From: an uncultured Gammaproteobacteria bacterium
Lineage (GTDB): Bacteria > Pseudomonadota > Gammaproteobacteria > HK1
DNA: 64,000 nt
Assembly: GCA_958295835.1 (NCBI GenBank)
Contig: OY282378.1
Span: forward strand, 4,117,694 to 4,181,693
Direction: 5' to 3'
In this document: positions 28,167 through 36,813 of the stretch, piece by piece
How the letters are laid out: every line of letters starts with the position of its first letter
Numbering within the stretch: position 1 is the first letter of the stretch
Notes under the pieces: model-generated
Databases searched by the model: none
The model's input: only the letters and a program-made list of their open reading frames with translations
What the model was told of the DNA's origin: nothing
Made by a program: the position numbers and the translations under genes

Positions 28167-29131
28167 GCTACCCGAGAATCGCCGGTACCGGCTCGAGCCT
28201 CCCTGAACGCATCGTCACGAACGCCGAGCTCGCCGGGAGCATGGATACCAGTGACGAGTGGATTCGGGAACGCACCGGGATCCGGCGGCGCCACATCGTC
28301 GACGAGGCGGAATCCACCTGCGACCTCGCCGAGCGCGCCGCCCGGAACGCCCTCGATTCGGCCCGGATCGAGCCGCCGGCGCTGGACCTCATCGTGGTCG
28401 GCACCACCACCCCCGATCGCATCTACCCGTCGACCGCCTGCCGCCTGCAGGCACGGCTCGGAGCGGGTGAATGTCCGGCGTTCGACGTGCAGGCGGTCTG
28501 TACCGGCTTCATCTACGCGCTCGGGGTCGCCGAGAAGTTCTTTCGCGCCGGCGGGATCGGCCGAGCGCTGGTAGTCGGCGCCGACACCCATTCGCGATTG
28601 CTCGACTGGTCCGACCGGGGCACCTGCGTACTGTTCGGCGACGGCGCCGGAGCGGTCGTGCTCGAAGCGTCGGACTCCCCGGGGGTGATGTCCACGCACC
28701 TTCATGCGGACGGCCGCTACGAGCCGTTGCTCTACGTGGACGGCGGAACCCCGCGCGGAGCCGGCCGCATCGCCGAAGGCGGGGCCTATACGAAGATGCA
28801 GGGCAACGACGTCTTCAAGGTCGCGGTGCGGACCTTGAGCCGGATCGTCGACGAGACGCTGGCCGCGAACCGCATGGAACGAGCCGATGTCGACTGGCTG
28901 ATCCCCCATCAGGCCAACGTCCGGATCATCGAAGCGACCGCCCGCAAGCTCGGCATGTCGATGGACAAGGTGATCGTCACCGTCGAGGACCACGGGAATA
29001 CCTCCGCGGCGTCGGTGCCGCTGGCACTCGACGCGGCGGTTCGCGACGGCCGGGTGCAGCCGGGACAAGTCCTCCTTCTCGAAGCGTTCGGCGGCGGCTT
29101 CACCTGGGGCTCGGCGCTCGTGCGCTATTGA
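28163..29131 (+). CDS. fabH: beta-ketoacyl-ACP synthase III
   Basis: 322 residues, GTG start overlapping plsX. Catalytic triad Cys113 (AVCTGFIYAL), His249 (WLIPHQANVRI), Asn279 (DHGNTSAAS). It condenses acetyl-CoA with malonyl-ACP to start type II fatty acid synthesis. Followed by fabD after 19 nt. Confidence 0.96.
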   Translation: MSYPRIAGTGSSLPERIVTNAELAGSMDTSDEWIRERTGIRRRHIVDEAESTCDLAERAARNALDSARIEPPALDLIVVGTTTPDRIYPSTACRLQARLGAGECPAFDVQAVCTGFIYALGVAEKFFRAGGIGRALVVGADTHSRLLDWSDRGTCVLFGDGAGAVVLEASDSPGVMSTHLHADGRYEPLLYVDGGTPRGAGRIAEGGAYTKMQGNDVFKVAVRTLSRIVDETLAANRMERADVDWLIPHQANVRIIEATARKLGMSMDKVIVTVEDHGNTSAASVPLALDAAVRDGRVQPGQVLLLEAFGGGFTWGSALVRY

Positions 29132-29150
29132 CGCCGGCCGGAGCCGCCTC

Positions 29151-30104
29151 ATGTTTGCAGCGACGTTCCCCGGGCAAGGCTCCCAGTCGATCGGGATGCT
29201 CTCGGATCTCTCCAGGGCCTGCGCAGAGGTGCGCGACACGTTCGACGAAGCATCGCACGCACTCGGTTACGACCTGTGGAAGCTGGTGCAGGAGGGTCCG
29301 GAAAGACGCCTGAGCTCGACCGAGCACACACAGCCGGCGATGCTCGCCGCGGGGGTCGCCGCGTGGCGGTGCTGGACTGCGCGCGGGGGACCCCGGCCCG
29401 GGGTGGCGGCGGGCCACAGCCTGGGGGAGTACTCGGCGCTCGTGGCGTTCGGAGCGCTTGATTTCGCAGATGCGATTCGAGTCGTCTCCGCCCGGGGTCG
29501 GTTCATGCAGGAAGCGGTTCCCAGGGGCGAGGGGGGCATCGCGGCGATCATCGGCCTCGACGACGACACCGTCGCCGGACTGTGTGCGGGCGTCCGCGAG
29601 GAGGCGGGGCTCGGCCACGTGTCGGCGGTCAACTTCAATGCGCCGGGACAGGTCGCGGTCGCCGGAGCGTCGCGTGCGATCGACCGGGCGATCGAGGTGG
29701 CGCGCGAGGCCGGGGCCAGACGGGCGATCCGCCTTCCGATGAGCGTCCCGGTGCACTGCCCGCTGATGGCCCCCGCCACCGGGCGATTGGAGGCGACGCT
29801 GGCCGCCGTTCGCATCGGGCCGCCCACCGTGCCGGTGCTGCACAACGTGGACATCATGAGCCACCCGGATGGCGACTCGATCCGCAGCGCCCTATCGCGG
29901 CAGCTCGCGAGCCCGGTTCGATGGCGCCATACCGTGATCGCCATGCGCGAACGGGGAGCGGCGACGATGGTGGAATTCGGGCCGGGCAGGGTGCTCACGG
30001 GCCTCGCCCGGCGAATCGATCGGGGTATCGCGGCGCTGGCGGTGCATGACGCGAAGTCGCTCGGCGTCGCCCTGGAGACGGTCGCGAAGCAGGCGGACGG
30101 ATGA
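29151..30104 (+). CDS. fabD: malonyl-CoA:ACP transacylase
   Basis: 317 residues. Nucleophile Ser90 in AAGHSLGEYSAL and partner His202 in PVHCPLM; N-terminal TFPGQGSQSIGM. It transfers malonyl from CoA to ACP. Its stop overlaps the fabG start by 4 nt. Confidence 0.95.
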   Translation: MFAATFPGQGSQSIGMLSDLSRACAEVRDTFDEASHALGYDLWKLVQEGPERRLSSTEHTQPAMLAAGVAAWRCWTARGGPRPGVAAGHSLGEYSALVAFGALDFADAIRVVSARGRFMQEAVPRGEGGIAAIIGLDDDTVAGLCAGVREEAGLGHVSAVNFNAPGQVAVAGASRAIDRAIEVAREAGARRAIRLPMSVPVHCPLMAPATGRLEATLAAVRIGPPTVPVLHNVDIMSHPDGDSIRSALSRQLASPVRWRHTVIAMRERGAATMVEFGPGRVLTGLARRIDRGIAALAVHDAKSLGVALETVAKQADG

Positions 30105-30847
30105 TGGATCTGACCGGAGAGGTCGCCGTCGTCACCGGCGCGAGCCGAGGCATCGGGGCGGCCATTGCGCGGGCCCTCGCCGAACATGGGGCCATGGTCA
30201 TCGGCACCGCCACCACCGGCGACGGAGCGCGACGGGTGGAGCGGATGCTGGGCGATGCCCGATCTCCGGGGCAGGGGCTCGTGCTCGACGTCGCCGATGC
30301 CGCTTCGGTCGATGCGGGGTTCTCGTCTCTCGCGAACGGCGATCTCATGCCGGGGATCCTCGTCAACAATGCGGGGATCGCCCGCGACACCCTGCTTGCC
30401 AGGATGAGCGACGAGCAATGGGACGCGGTCGTCAACACCGATCTCACGTCCCTGTACCGCACTTGCAAGGCCTGCGTGCGGCACCTGATGAAGCGCCGTG
30501 GCGGGCGGATCATCAATGTAACGTCGGTGGTCGGCTTCACGGGGAACGCGGGGCAGGCCAATTACGCCGCGGCGAAGGCCGGTGTCGTCGGGTTCACGCG
30601 AGCGCTGGCGAGGGAGCTCGGTGGGCGATCGATCACCGTCAACGCCGTCGCTCCGGGGTTCATCGACACCGACATGACCCGGCAGCTCGGGTCCGGGCAA
30701 CGCGCCCGGCTGCTCGAGGGGATACCGCTGGGGAGGCTCGGCGCCCCGGAGGAGGTCGCCGCCGCGGTCGCCTTCCTCGCTTCACCGGGGGCCGGCTACA
30801 TCACCGGCGAAACCCTCCATGTCAACGGTGGAATGTACATGGGTTGA
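30101..30847 (+). CDS. fabG: 3-oxoacyl-ACP reductase
   Basis: 248 residues. SDR fold with NADPH-binding TGASRGIG (12-19), NNAG (89-92), and catalytic Ser142, Tyr155, Lys159 (GQANYAAAKAG). It reduces beta-ketoacyl-ACP in the elongation cycle. Followed by a 260-nt gap containing the acpP promoter. Confidence 0.95.
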   Translation: MMDLTGEVAVVTGASRGIGAAIARALAEHGAMVIGTATTGDGARRVERMLGDARSPGQGLVLDVADAASVDAGFSSLANGDLMPGILVNNAGIARDTLLARMSDEQWDAVVNTDLTSLYRTCKACVRHLMKRRGGRIINVTSVVGFTGNAGQANYAAAKAGVVGFTRALARELGGRSITVNAVAPGFIDTDMTRQLGSGQRARLLEGIPLGRLGAPEEVAAAVAFLASPGAGYITGETLHVNGGMYMG

Positions 30848-30894
30848 GTCCGCGGGTTCGCGCGGGGCGTCGTCGTGCGCGGGCCGGGGCCGCC

Positions 30895-30922
30895 TTGAAA
30901 CTCGATAGCGTTTGAATACACT
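30895..30922 (+). promoter_or_regulatory. acpP promoter
   Basis: TTGAAA (30895-30900), 16 nt, TACACT (30917-30922): five and four of six consensus positions. It would give acpP its own strong transcription, as in other bacteria, with a 5' leader of about 180 nt. Confidence 0.55.
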
Positions 30923-31107
30923 AGCTTGCCGTTCCGGATGATGCGATCCCGGCGCTCGACTCCGGATCCTCCGGGAGGAAGGGACGGGGATGGAGTGTGG
31001 GGCACGGAGCGCACGAGCACGGTGCCGCGTGAAAGGGCACGATTGCGAACACACGTCCAGCGTCGGGATCTCAAAGGTCCCTGGCCATTGCAGAGGAACA
31101 TCCGCAA

Positions 31108-31344
31108 ATGAGCACAGTGGAAGAGCGAGTCAGGCACATCGTCGTCGAGCAGCTTGGCGTCAAGGAAGAGGAGGTGAGCCCGGATTCCTCCTTCGTCGAT
31201 GATCTCGGCGCGGATTCCCTGGATACCGTCGAGCTCGTGATGGCGCTTGAAGAGGAATTCAACTGCGAGATCCCCGACGAGGAAGCCGAGAAGATTACGA
31301 CGGTGCAGGAAGCGATCGGCTACATCGAAGCTCACGGCCGGTAA
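31108..31344 (+). CDS. acpP: acyl carrier protein
   Basis: 78 residues, highly acidic. The phosphopantetheine attachment site is Ser37 in DDLGADSLDTVEL. It carries acyl intermediates for fatty acid, lipid A and lipoate synthesis. It has its own promoter upstream and a strong terminator downstream, consistent with its high abundance. Confidence 0.97.
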   Translation: MSTVEERVRHIVVEQLGVKEEEVSPDSSFVDDLGADSLDTVELVMALEEEFNCEIPDEEAEKITTVQEAIGYIEAHGR

Positions 31345-31380
31345 TTCGCATGCGCCGGCCGACACGCCGGACGTTCCGGG

Positions 31381-31418
31381 AAGGCCGCGTATCGTCCATG
31401 ATGCTCGCGGCCTTTTTT
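31381..31418 (+). terminator. intrinsic terminator between acpP and fabF
   Basis: AAGGCCGCG (31381-31389) pairs with CGCGGCCTT (31406-31414) around a 16-nt loop, with a run of six T (31413-31418) starting at the stem end. It should end most acpP transcripts and let only read-through reach fabF, which lies 26 nt beyond. Confidence 0.8.
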
Positions 31419-31443
31419 CGTTGCCCGCTCGAGTAAGAGCCCG

Positions 31444-32679
31444 ATGCGTCGAATCGTCGTCACCGGCCTCGGGCTGGTTACCCCGGTCGGACATACCGTC
31501 GACGAGGCGTGGGAGAACATCGTCGCCGGCCGGAGTGGCGTCTCCGCCATCGATACGTTCGACGCCAGCGGCTTCGCCAGTCGAATCGGCGCGATGGTCA
31601 GGGATTTCGACCTCTCCCCCTACATGACCCCGAAGGAAGCCCGCAAGACGGACACGTTCATCCACTACGGCATCGCGGCGGCCAAGCAGGCGATCGCCGA
31701 CGCCGGACTCGAGGTGACCGAGGAGAACAGCGAACGGATCGGGATCGCGATCGGCTCCGGCATCGGGGGCCTGCCGGGCATCGAGAAGGGCCACGACGGC
31801 TATCTCGCGGGGGGGCCGCGCAGGATCTCGCCGTTCTTCGTCCCTTCCAACATCATCAACATGATTGCCGGGAACCTGTCGATCGAGCTCGGCATCCGGG
31901 GGCCGAACTATGGAATCGTCACCGCGTGCTCGACCGGCACCCACAACATCGGCGACGCCGCGCGCATGATCGAGCGCGGTGACGTGGACGTGATGATCGC
32001 CGGGGGCGCCGAGATGGCCACTTCGCCGATGGGGCTCGGCGGCTTCGCCTCGGCGCGCGCACTCTCCACCCGCAACGACGACCCGCAGGGCGCGAGCCGT
32101 CCGTGGGACAAGGGCCGCGACGGATTCGTGCTCGGCGACGGCGCCGGCGTCGTGGTGCTCGAATCCCGGGAGCACGCCACCGCGCGCGGGGCCGGGATCT
32201 ACGCCGAGTTCGCGGGGTTCGGCATGAGCAGCGACGCCTGGCACATCACCCTTCCGCCCGACGACGGCGACGGCGCGCACCGCTGCATGACCCTCGCGTT
32301 GCGCGATGCAAGACTCGATGCTGACAGCATCGACTACATCAACGCGCACGGCACCTCGACGCCGGCCGGTGACGTCATCGAGACGCGGGCCGTCAAGCGG
32401 ACCTTCGGCGCGCATGCGCATACGCTGGCGGTGAGTTCGACGAAATCGATGATCGGCCACCTCCTCGGGGCAGCCGGCGGGGTCGAGGCGGTGTTCTCGA
32501 TCCTCGCGATCCGGGACGGGGTCGCCCCGCCGACGATCAACCTGCACGAGCCGGACGACGAATGCGATCTCGATTACGTCCCCCATACCGCGCGCGAGAT
32601 GACGATCGATGTCGCGATGACGAACTCGTTCGGGTTCGGCGGAACGAACGGCACGCTGATCTTCAATCGGGCGGAATGA
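31444..32679 (+). CDS. fabF: beta-ketoacyl-ACP synthase II
   Basis: 411 residues. Catalytic Cys162 (TACSTGTHNIG), His302 (NAHGTSTPAGD) and His339 (KSMIGHLLGAAGG); the C-terminal SFGFGGTNGTLIF is typical. It elongates acyl-ACP with malonyl-ACP. In many relatives pabC lies between fabF and mltG; here the next 303 nt contain no such gene. Confidence 0.96.
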   Translation: MRRIVVTGLGLVTPVGHTVDEAWENIVAGRSGVSAIDTFDASGFASRIGAMVRDFDLSPYMTPKEARKTDTFIHYGIAAAKQAIADAGLEVTEENSERIGIAIGSGIGGLPGIEKGHDGYLAGGPRRISPFFVPSNIINMIAGNLSIELGIRGPNYGIVTACSTGTHNIGDAARMIERGDVDVMIAGGAEMATSPMGLGGFASARALSTRNDDPQGASRPWDKGRDGFVLGDGAGVVVLESREHATARGAGIYAEFAGFGMSSDAWHITLPPDDGDGAHRCMTLALRDARLDADSIDYINAHGTSTPAGDVIETRAVKRTFGAHAHTLAVSSTKSMIGHLLGAAGGVEAVFSILAIRDGVAPPTINLHEPDDECDLDYVPHTAREMTIDVAMTNSFGFGGTNGTLIFNRAE

Positions 32680-32982
32680 TCCGGCGCCCGTGGCATGAGC
32701 GGCATTCTCCCGGATCGGAGGTGGCGACCGGCGACCGCTGGCGCAGTCGCTTGGCGATTCCGCTGCGCGGAATCGCGGGCGCCCTGGCCAGCACCGTAGA
32801 CGGACGAGGAACCGTCTTGTTCCACACAAGCGGGCTACGCGATGACGGGTCACCACGCTGTCACGCATGAAACATCGCTCCGGTTTGCTGCGGGATCCGT
32901 TTCTGGTCCCCAAAAATAGCGACGTGAATTCAACAGGTTGCCGGATGTTACATATAAGCAGGACCCAGGCGGCGGTTGACGG
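32680..32982. other. intergenic region fabF-mltG
   Basis: 303 nt. No pabC or other gene is recognisable. The last 100 nt are AT-richer (CCCCAAAAATAGCGACG, TTACATATAAGCAGG) and probably contain the mltG promoter, but I could not assign hexamers with correct spacing. Confidence 0.35.
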
Positions 32983-34032
32983 TTGAAACTCCTGCGGCGC
33001 ATCGCGTTCCTGGCATTCGTCCTCGTCGCCGGCGGTGCGGCCGGCGGAATCTGGCTGGTCCATACGCAGCAGCGGGCGATGGAGCGTCCGCTGCACGCCG
33101 GGAACGAACCGTTCGTCTATATGGTGCGGAGCGGCACGACGATCGGGCGCATCGCCCGGGATCTGGAGGCGGCGGGGTTGCTGGAATCGGCGCTGCGTCT
33201 GGAGCTGCAAGCCCGGTGGAGCGGCGCCGCGAGCCGGATCAAGGCCGGTGAGTATGCCTTCGAGCCCGGCCTGACCCCGATCGGGCTGCTCGATCTGCTC
33301 GTCGCGGGCACCGTCGTCCAGCACCCCTTCACCATCGTCGAAGGGTGGACGTTCCGCGACCTTCGTCACCGTATTGCCGAATCCGGAGCGCTCGTCCACA
33401 CCCTCGACGGCCTGTCCGGCGAGGAGGTGATGAGCCGGCTGGGGCTCGAAGGGCTGCACCCCGAAGGGCGCTTCTTCCCCGACACCTACCACTTCCCTCG
33501 CGGCGCCACCGACGCGCAGCTTCTGCGCCGCGCGTCCGACGCGATGTCCGCCTACCTCGAATCGGCCTGGGCGCGGCGGGCGGCGGATCTCCCGCTCTCG
33601 TCATCGGACGACATGCTGGTGCTCGCGTCCATCGTCGAGAAGGAAACCGGCGCCGCGGAGGAACGCGCGCGGATCGCCGGCGTGTTCGTCTCACGGCTGC
33701 GCCGGAGTATGCGGCTGGAGACGGATCCGACGGTGATCTACGGTCTCGGGGACGCCTTCGACGGAAATCTGAGAAAGGCCGACCTGAAGCGCGACACCCC
33801 CTACAACACCTACGTGCGCAAGGGACTCCCGCCGACGCCGATCGCGATCCCCAGCGGCGCGGCGATCAACGCGGTCGCCGCGCCGCTCGAAGACGGTTCG
33901 CTCTATTTCGTCGCGAAGGGGGACGGCAGACACGTGTTTTCCACCAACTACGAGGACCACCGCAAGGCGGTCCGCCGCTACCAGCTCCGGCGACGGCGTT
34001 CGGAGCACACGACGGGGGGCAAGGAGGAATGA
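32983..34032 (+). CDS. mltG: endolytic murein transglycosylase MltG
   Basis: 349 residues, TTG start. One N-terminal membrane segment (about 7-27), a LysM-like domain, then the YceG catalytic domain with Glu219 in LASIVEKETGAAEER, the counterpart of E. coli Glu218, plus YNTYVRKGLPPTPIAIPSGA. It cuts nascent peptidoglycan strands at the inner membrane and sets chain length. Its 3' end is the first unit of a 73-bp tandem duplication reaching the tmk start. Confidence 0.94.
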   Translation: MKLLRRIAFLAFVLVAGGAAGGIWLVHTQQRAMERPLHAGNEPFVYMVRSGTTIGRIARDLEAAGLLESALRLELQARWSGAASRIKAGEYAFEPGLTPIGLLDLLVAGTVVQHPFTIVEGWTFRDLRHRIAESGALVHTLDGLSGEEVMSRLGLEGLHPEGRFFPDTYHFPRGATDAQLLRRASDAMSAYLESAWARRAADLPLSSSDDMLVLASIVEKETGAAEERARIAGVFVSRLRRSMRLETDPTVIYGLGDAFDGNLRKADLKRDTPYNTYVRKGLPPTPIAIPSGAAINAVAAPLEDGSLYFVAKGDGRHVFSTNYEDHRKAVRRYQLRRRRSEHTTGGKEE

Positions 34033-34195
34033 AGCGCGCGGTCCGGACGGCCAAGGCCGGGCGCAACGACCGGGGCGGCCTCGGGGAGGAGATCGGGTGG
34101 AATGGAGTGCGCGCGATCGGGCCGCCAAGGTCGGGCGCGACGGCCGGGGCGGTTTCGGGGAGGGGACCGGGGGAATGAAGCACGTGCGATTCGGG
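34026..34195 (+). repeat. 73-bp imperfect tandem repeat across the mltG-tmk junction
   Basis: Units start at 34026, 34099 and 34172, each opening with GGAATG; the third is partial (about 24 nt). Units 1 and 2 share most positions, including the block GGCC(G)GGCGC-ACG-CCGGGGCGG and TCGGGGAGG. Each unit places an ATG at the same point (34029, 34102, 34175); because 73 is not a multiple of three, the three ATGs are in three different frames. Only the last starts tmk. The first starts a 49-codon frame ending at 34178, overlapping the tmk start as ATGA. Confidence 0.8.
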
Positions 34196-34909
34196 CGGGG
34201 CCGGTTCCTGGTGTTCGAGGGCGTCGAGGGCGCGGGCAAGTCCACGCAGTTGCCCCTGGTGGAGCGCCGGTTGGGCGACGCGGGGGTGAGGACCCTCACC
34301 ACCCGCGAGCCCGGCGGCACGCCGCTCGGCGAGTCGTTGCGCGCGGTGCTGCTCGATCCGCGGTTCACGGGCATGTCGCCGACGGCGGAGCTGCTGGTCA
34401 TGTTCGCGGCTCGGGCCGAGCACCTCGCGAAGGTCATCGAGCCGGCGCTCGCGGCGGGCACATGGGTGCTCTGCGACCGCTTCACCGATGCGACCTTCGC
34501 CTACCAGGGCGGCGGCCGCGGCGTCGATGCAGCGCGGATTGCGGCTCTGGAGGAGACGGTGCAGGGGAGGGTGCGGCCGGATCTGGTGCTGGTGCTCGAC
34601 GTCCCGGTCGAGGTCGGGCTCGCGCGCGCCGGGCGGCGCCGGCAGATGCCGATGGACCTCCCGGACGCCCCGACCTGGACCGGGTCCGCGCCCGATGCGG
34701 CGGACCGCTTCGAGCGCGAGGATGTCGACTTCTTCCGGCGCGTGCGCGAGGTCTATCTCGAACGCGCGCGAGCACGTCCCGAGCGTTACGCGATCATCGA
34801 CGCGAGCGCCGATGAGGAAACCACCGCCGAGCGCGTGCTGACCACGATCTCCGAGCGGCTCCCGTACCGGCGCCATAGTACGAGGCAGTCATATGAAGCA
34901 GGAATATGA
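34175..34909 (+). CDS. tmk: thymidylate kinase
   Basis: 244 residues from MKHVRFGRGR. P-loop FEGVEGAGKSTQ (15-25), TREPGGTPLGE, and the DR(F/Y) motif VLCDRFTDATFAYQGGGRG. It phosphorylates dTMP to dTDP. The ATG at 34175 is chosen because homology begins at once after it; the frame stays open to 34097 only through the repeat. About 25 residues at the C terminus (after TTISERL) look foreign, as if the native stop was lost at the island junction. holB, its usual neighbour, is 20 kb away. Confidence 0.93.
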   Translation: MKHVRFGRGRFLVFEGVEGAGKSTQLPLVERRLGDAGVRTLTTREPGGTPLGESLRAVLLDPRFTGMSPTAELLVMFAARAEHLAKVIEPALAAGTWVLCDRFTDATFAYQGGGRGVDAARIAALEETVQGRVRPDLVLVLDVPVEVGLARAGRRRQMPMDLPDAPTWTGSAPDAADRFEREDVDFFRRVREVYLERARARPERYAIIDASADEETTAERVLTTISERLPYRRHSTRQSYEAGI

Positions 34910-34988
34910 TTTCTCCAAAGGGGAACGCGGGAAGTTCTTCCGCGAGAACGCCAGGCTCGATCTGCCAGTCTTGTCCAACGAGACATGA
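34893..34988 (+). pseudogene. truncated antitoxin-like small ORF
   Basis: 31 codons with a GAGG ribosome-binding site. The translation begins MKQEYDFSKGERGKFFR and continues DLPVL, the start of a widespread family of about 70-residue antitoxin-like proteins (YDFSKGxRGKF...LNLPV). The DNA-binding or C-terminal half is missing: a stop follows at 34986. It overlaps the 3' end of tmk, at the left edge of the inserted island, and is probably a decayed toxin-antitoxin remnant. Confidence 0.5.
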
Positions 34989-35033
34989 GCCTGAAGGGAT
35001 GGCGCGAATCCCGCCAGAGGTGAGCCTGAAGGG
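34986..35033 (+). repeat. 13-bp direct repeat at the island's left edge
   Basis: TGAGCCTGAAGGG occurs at 34986-34998 and again at 35021-35033. It immediately follows the truncated antitoxin-like ORF and may be a footprint of the insertion or deletion that cut it. The following 220 nt up to the ATPase gene hold nothing I recognise. Confidence 0.5.
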
Positions 35034-35256
35034 GTCTGGAGCGGGGCATCATCAGGAGATGATCGTGATGCTCGGGAGGGTCAGAAATTCCGTGTCCGGA
35101 CCGCCCTGGCCGGAGCGAGTCGGACCGGCTGAACCCACCGAAGCCCGCGCGCCAGCCCGCGTACCCCCGGGAGGTCTCGCCGGACCTCGGTAAGCCCCAG
35201 GATTCCGGGGGATCCTGAATCGCGTGTCGCGTTGCTGCGCGCTTCCGGTGGCCGCG

Positions 35257-36813
35257 TCACATCCCCCAGACGTCGATCGGTGAGCCGCTCTCGGAGCGCC
35301 GCTGCCGGTGGAACACCTTGTCGTCCCAGCTCCGGCCCTCGCGCCGGTCGATCACCACCAGATGCCCCGCCTCCGCCGCGCACCGGTCCATGTACCCCGC
35401 GGTCTGCTCCACCCCCGCCTCCACCGTGCTCTCCAGCCCGTCCCCTTCGCGCACCACCTTGCACTCCACCACGTACTCCCGCATCCGATCGCCTCGCGGC
35501 CAGGTAATCAGCAGGTCCACCCGACCCCGGCCCAGACCGTACTCGCGCTCGATGCGACCGCCCCCGTTCACCACCCGGTGCAGGTACGCCTGCAACAGAA
35601 TCTGCGGCCACGCCTCCTCGTACATGAACCGGTTCTTCCAGTGCTCCGAGTGCCGGCGGAAGAAGTCCTGGAACGCCTCCATCAGCCTGTCCAGGTTCAG
35701 GCTGTCGTCCGCGTCCACGTACCACGTCGTGTTCAGGTCCAGCGTCTCCTGCAGGACCCAGCCCAACTCGCGCGGCAGGACCTCCGCGTAGATGGGGTTG
35801 GCGATGCGCACCGGCTTGTCCCGGGCAATCAGGCCGAGGTCGCGCACGTACTCGACGTCCCGGTGGGAGAAAGCCTGCTCGTCCGCCCCGCTCAGCATCG
35901 GCTCGACTACCCGGCGCACCCGCTCCTCCCCGAGCTTGTCCGCCAACTGGTCCAGATGCGTCACCCGGCGCACGATGAGACCTTCCCGCGCCTCCGCGAT
36001 GTCGTCGGCGGTCACGGACCGCGAGCGGTCCCGCCCGGCCTTGCTCTCGAAGCAGGTCTCGTACGCCAGCGCGTTCACCAGCCACGGTTGGCCCAGGGTC
36101 TGGCTCCATATCGCCTCGCGCGCCTCCGGCGTGAACGCCTGCTCCGTCTCCCGGGTGTGCTGGTCGAGGAGGGCCAGCGTCTCCTCGCGCGTGAAGTCCC
36201 CCAGCCGCAACGACTTCGCCACGATGTTGAAGGGGCTGCTGGTCGAATGGATGCGGTAGTCGCGCACGTCGCGCAGCCCGCACAGCACCGCGCTTTGCGG
36301 AAAGGCGGCCGGGCGCATGGGGTAGCCGGCGCGTAGCTGTTGCAGCACCGAGAGCAGCGGGTCGCCCTGGAGGGTGTCGATCTCGTCGATGAGCAGCACC
36401 AGCGGCTTCGGCGATGCTTCCGCCCAGCGCTTCAGCACTTCGCCGAGCGCCGCGTCCGGGCCGAGTCTCGCGAGGACACCGGGCCAGGCGTCCTCCAGGA
36501 AATGGTCGCCCAAGGTCATCCGCACCCGCGAGCCCAGCTCGGCGAGGACCGTCCGCATCGCCCGTTCCATGTCGTCGCGGGCCGTGCGCGCGGTCTCGAC
36601 GGTGGCGTACACGCAGCCGTAGCCCTGCCCGTTCAACAGATCGCACAGCGCCAGCAGGGAGGAGGTCTTGCCCGTCTGCCGGGGGGCGCGCAGCACGAAG
36701 TACTTCTCGCCGTCTACCAGCCGGAGGACCTCGTCGAGGTCGAAACGCTCCAGCGGGGGGATGCAGTAGTGCTTGTCGGGCTTGACGGGGCCGGTGGTGT
36801 TGAAGGAGCGCAT
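35257..36813 (-). CDS. AAA-like ATPase with C-terminal PD-(D/E)XK-type nuclease domain
   Basis: 518 residues. The N-terminal AAA_35-like ATPase has Walker A LRAPRQTGKTSS (Lys49) and Walker B PLVLLIDEIDTL, followed by the winged-helix-like LRLGDFTREETLALL. The C-terminal part (about 425-500) has GRVDLLITWPRGDRMREYVVECKVV, an acidic residue and E-x-K arrangement typical of PD-(D/E)XK nucleases, and GVEQTAGYMDRC. Proteins of this layout are common in mobile regions and are suspected defence or regulatory ATPases; the function is unknown. It stands alone on the minus strand. Confidence 0.75.
   Translation of the reverse strand: MRSFNTTGPVKPDKHYCIPPLERFDLDEVLRLVDGEKYFVLRAPRQTGKTSSLLALCDLLNGQGYGCVYATVETARTARDDMERAMRTVLAELGSRVRMTLGDHFLEDAWPGVLARLGPDAALGEVLKRWAEASPKPLVLLIDEIDTLQGDPLLSVLQQLRAGYPMRPAAFPQSAVLCGLRDVRDYRIHSTSSPFNIVAKSLRLGDFTREETLALLDQHTRETEQAFTPEAREAIWSQTLGQPWLVNALAYETCFESKAGRDRSRSVTADDIAEAREGLIVRRVTHLDQLADKLGEERVRRVVEPMLSGADEQAFSHRDVEYVRDLGLIARDKPVRIANPIYAEVLPRELGWVLQETLDLNTTWYVDADDSLNLDRLMEAFQDFFRRHSEHWKNRFMYEEAWPQILLQAYLHRVVNGGGRIEREYGLGRGRVDLLITWPRGDRMREYVVECKVVREGDGLESTVEAGVEQTAGYMDRCAAEAGHLVVIDRREGRSWDDKVFHRQRRSESGSPIDVWGM

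Noticed and set aside
30796..33492. 898-codon minus-strand frame over acpP/fabF/mltG
   Set aside because: Antisense shadow of firmly identified genes.
34906..35193. 95-codon plus-strand frame after tmk
   Set aside because: It overlaps the antitoxin-like remnant in another frame and has no recognisable features.
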